Source of the DNA: Candidatus Desantisbacteria bacterium CG1_02_38_46
GTDB taxonomy: Bacteria > Desantisbacteria > UBA1551 > UBA1559
DNA length: 7,047 bases
NCBI GenBank assembly: GCA_001871015.1
Contig: MNUO01000101.1
Location: 1 to 7,047, forward strand
Direction of reading: 5' to 3'
In this document: positions 5,879-7,047 of the stretch, in pieces
How positions within the stretch are numbered: the stretch's first letter is position 1
How the letters are laid out: the number at the start of each line of letters is the position of its first letter
Program-made: the position numbers and the translations under genes
The notes under the pieces: generated by a model
The model's database searches: none
What the model saw: only the letters and a program-made list of their open reading frames with translations
Told to the model about the DNA's origin: nothing

Positions 5879-5952
5879 GTCATTGCGAGTCCCGATGTAA
5901 CATCGGGGCGTGGCAATCCAGAACGAGATTGCTTCACGGCGTTCGCAATGAC
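5879..5952 (+). repeat. Palindromic interspersed element between groES and groEL
   Basis: Outer arms GTCATTGCGA (5879-5888) and TCGCAATGAC (5943-5952) are exact reverse complements. Inside are two more hairpins: CCCGATG/CATCGGG (5891-5897 and 5901-5907, loop of 3) and GCAATC/GATTGC (5913-5918 and 5927-5932, loop of 8). The RNA would fold as a three-way, cloverleaf-like junction. The GTCATTGCGAG...GCAATGAC signature resembles a palindromic repeat that I know from many unrelated bacterial genomes; this is recall and was not searched. It begins 11 bases after the groES stop and ends 36 bases before the groEL ATG, leaving groEL's ribosome-binding site intact. Confidence 0.8.
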
Positions 5953-5973
5953 ATTTTGCGTATTATAATATGA

Positions 5974-7047
<1,074 letters not shown>

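Overview
This is an AT-rich bacterial window with every recognisable gene on the + strand. The largest feature is a chaperone cluster: dnaK, groES and the first 353 codons of groEL. The sequence does not fix the organism. The DnaK is the short Hsp70 form, without the roughly 25-residue insertion that E. coli DnaK carries in its ATPase domain, and its N-terminal sequence reminds me of archaeal-type DnaK. Three different palindromic interspersed elements lie in intergenic or gene-edge positions. I would guess an uncultivated, probably anaerobic bacterial lineage, with low confidence.

Layout. Positions 1-158 hold the last 51 codons of an unrecognised protein. Positions 245-1318 hold a regulator of the AlbA/Schlafen-HATPase ('RecG-like') family that has lost its N-terminal DNA-binding domain and is probably a gene remnant. 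Positions 1319-1430 are an AT-rich spacer with a 21-bp tandem repeat and several TGATACAT/ATGTATCA words. Positions 1431-2294 encode 3-hydroxybutyryl-CoA dehydrogenase, overlapped by 20 bp by a single-domain sigma-54 activator (2275-3243) made only of a AAA+ domain and a Fis-type HTH. The 316-bp gap before dnaK holds a nested palindrome, a 14-bp-arm dyad, a T-rich stretch, a textbook -24/-12 sigma-54 promoter, and a double-hairpin repeat that forms nearly all of the predicted dnaK leader. Then come dnaK (3560-5485), a likely terminator, groES (5581-5868), a 74-bp palindromic element, and groEL from 5989 to the window edge.

Main interpretation. The sequence suggests a local circuit in which a sigma-54 activator without a sensory domain sits next to a sigma-54 promoter that drives dnaK. 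The dyad is well placed as the activator's enhancer, about 177 bp upstream of the predicted start. I saw no CIRCE element in front of dnaK or groES. The protein architecture resembles that of PspF, which lacks a receiver domain and is held in check by a partner protein. Sigma-54 control of dnaK is an inference from promoter and gene arrangement; no expression evidence is available here.
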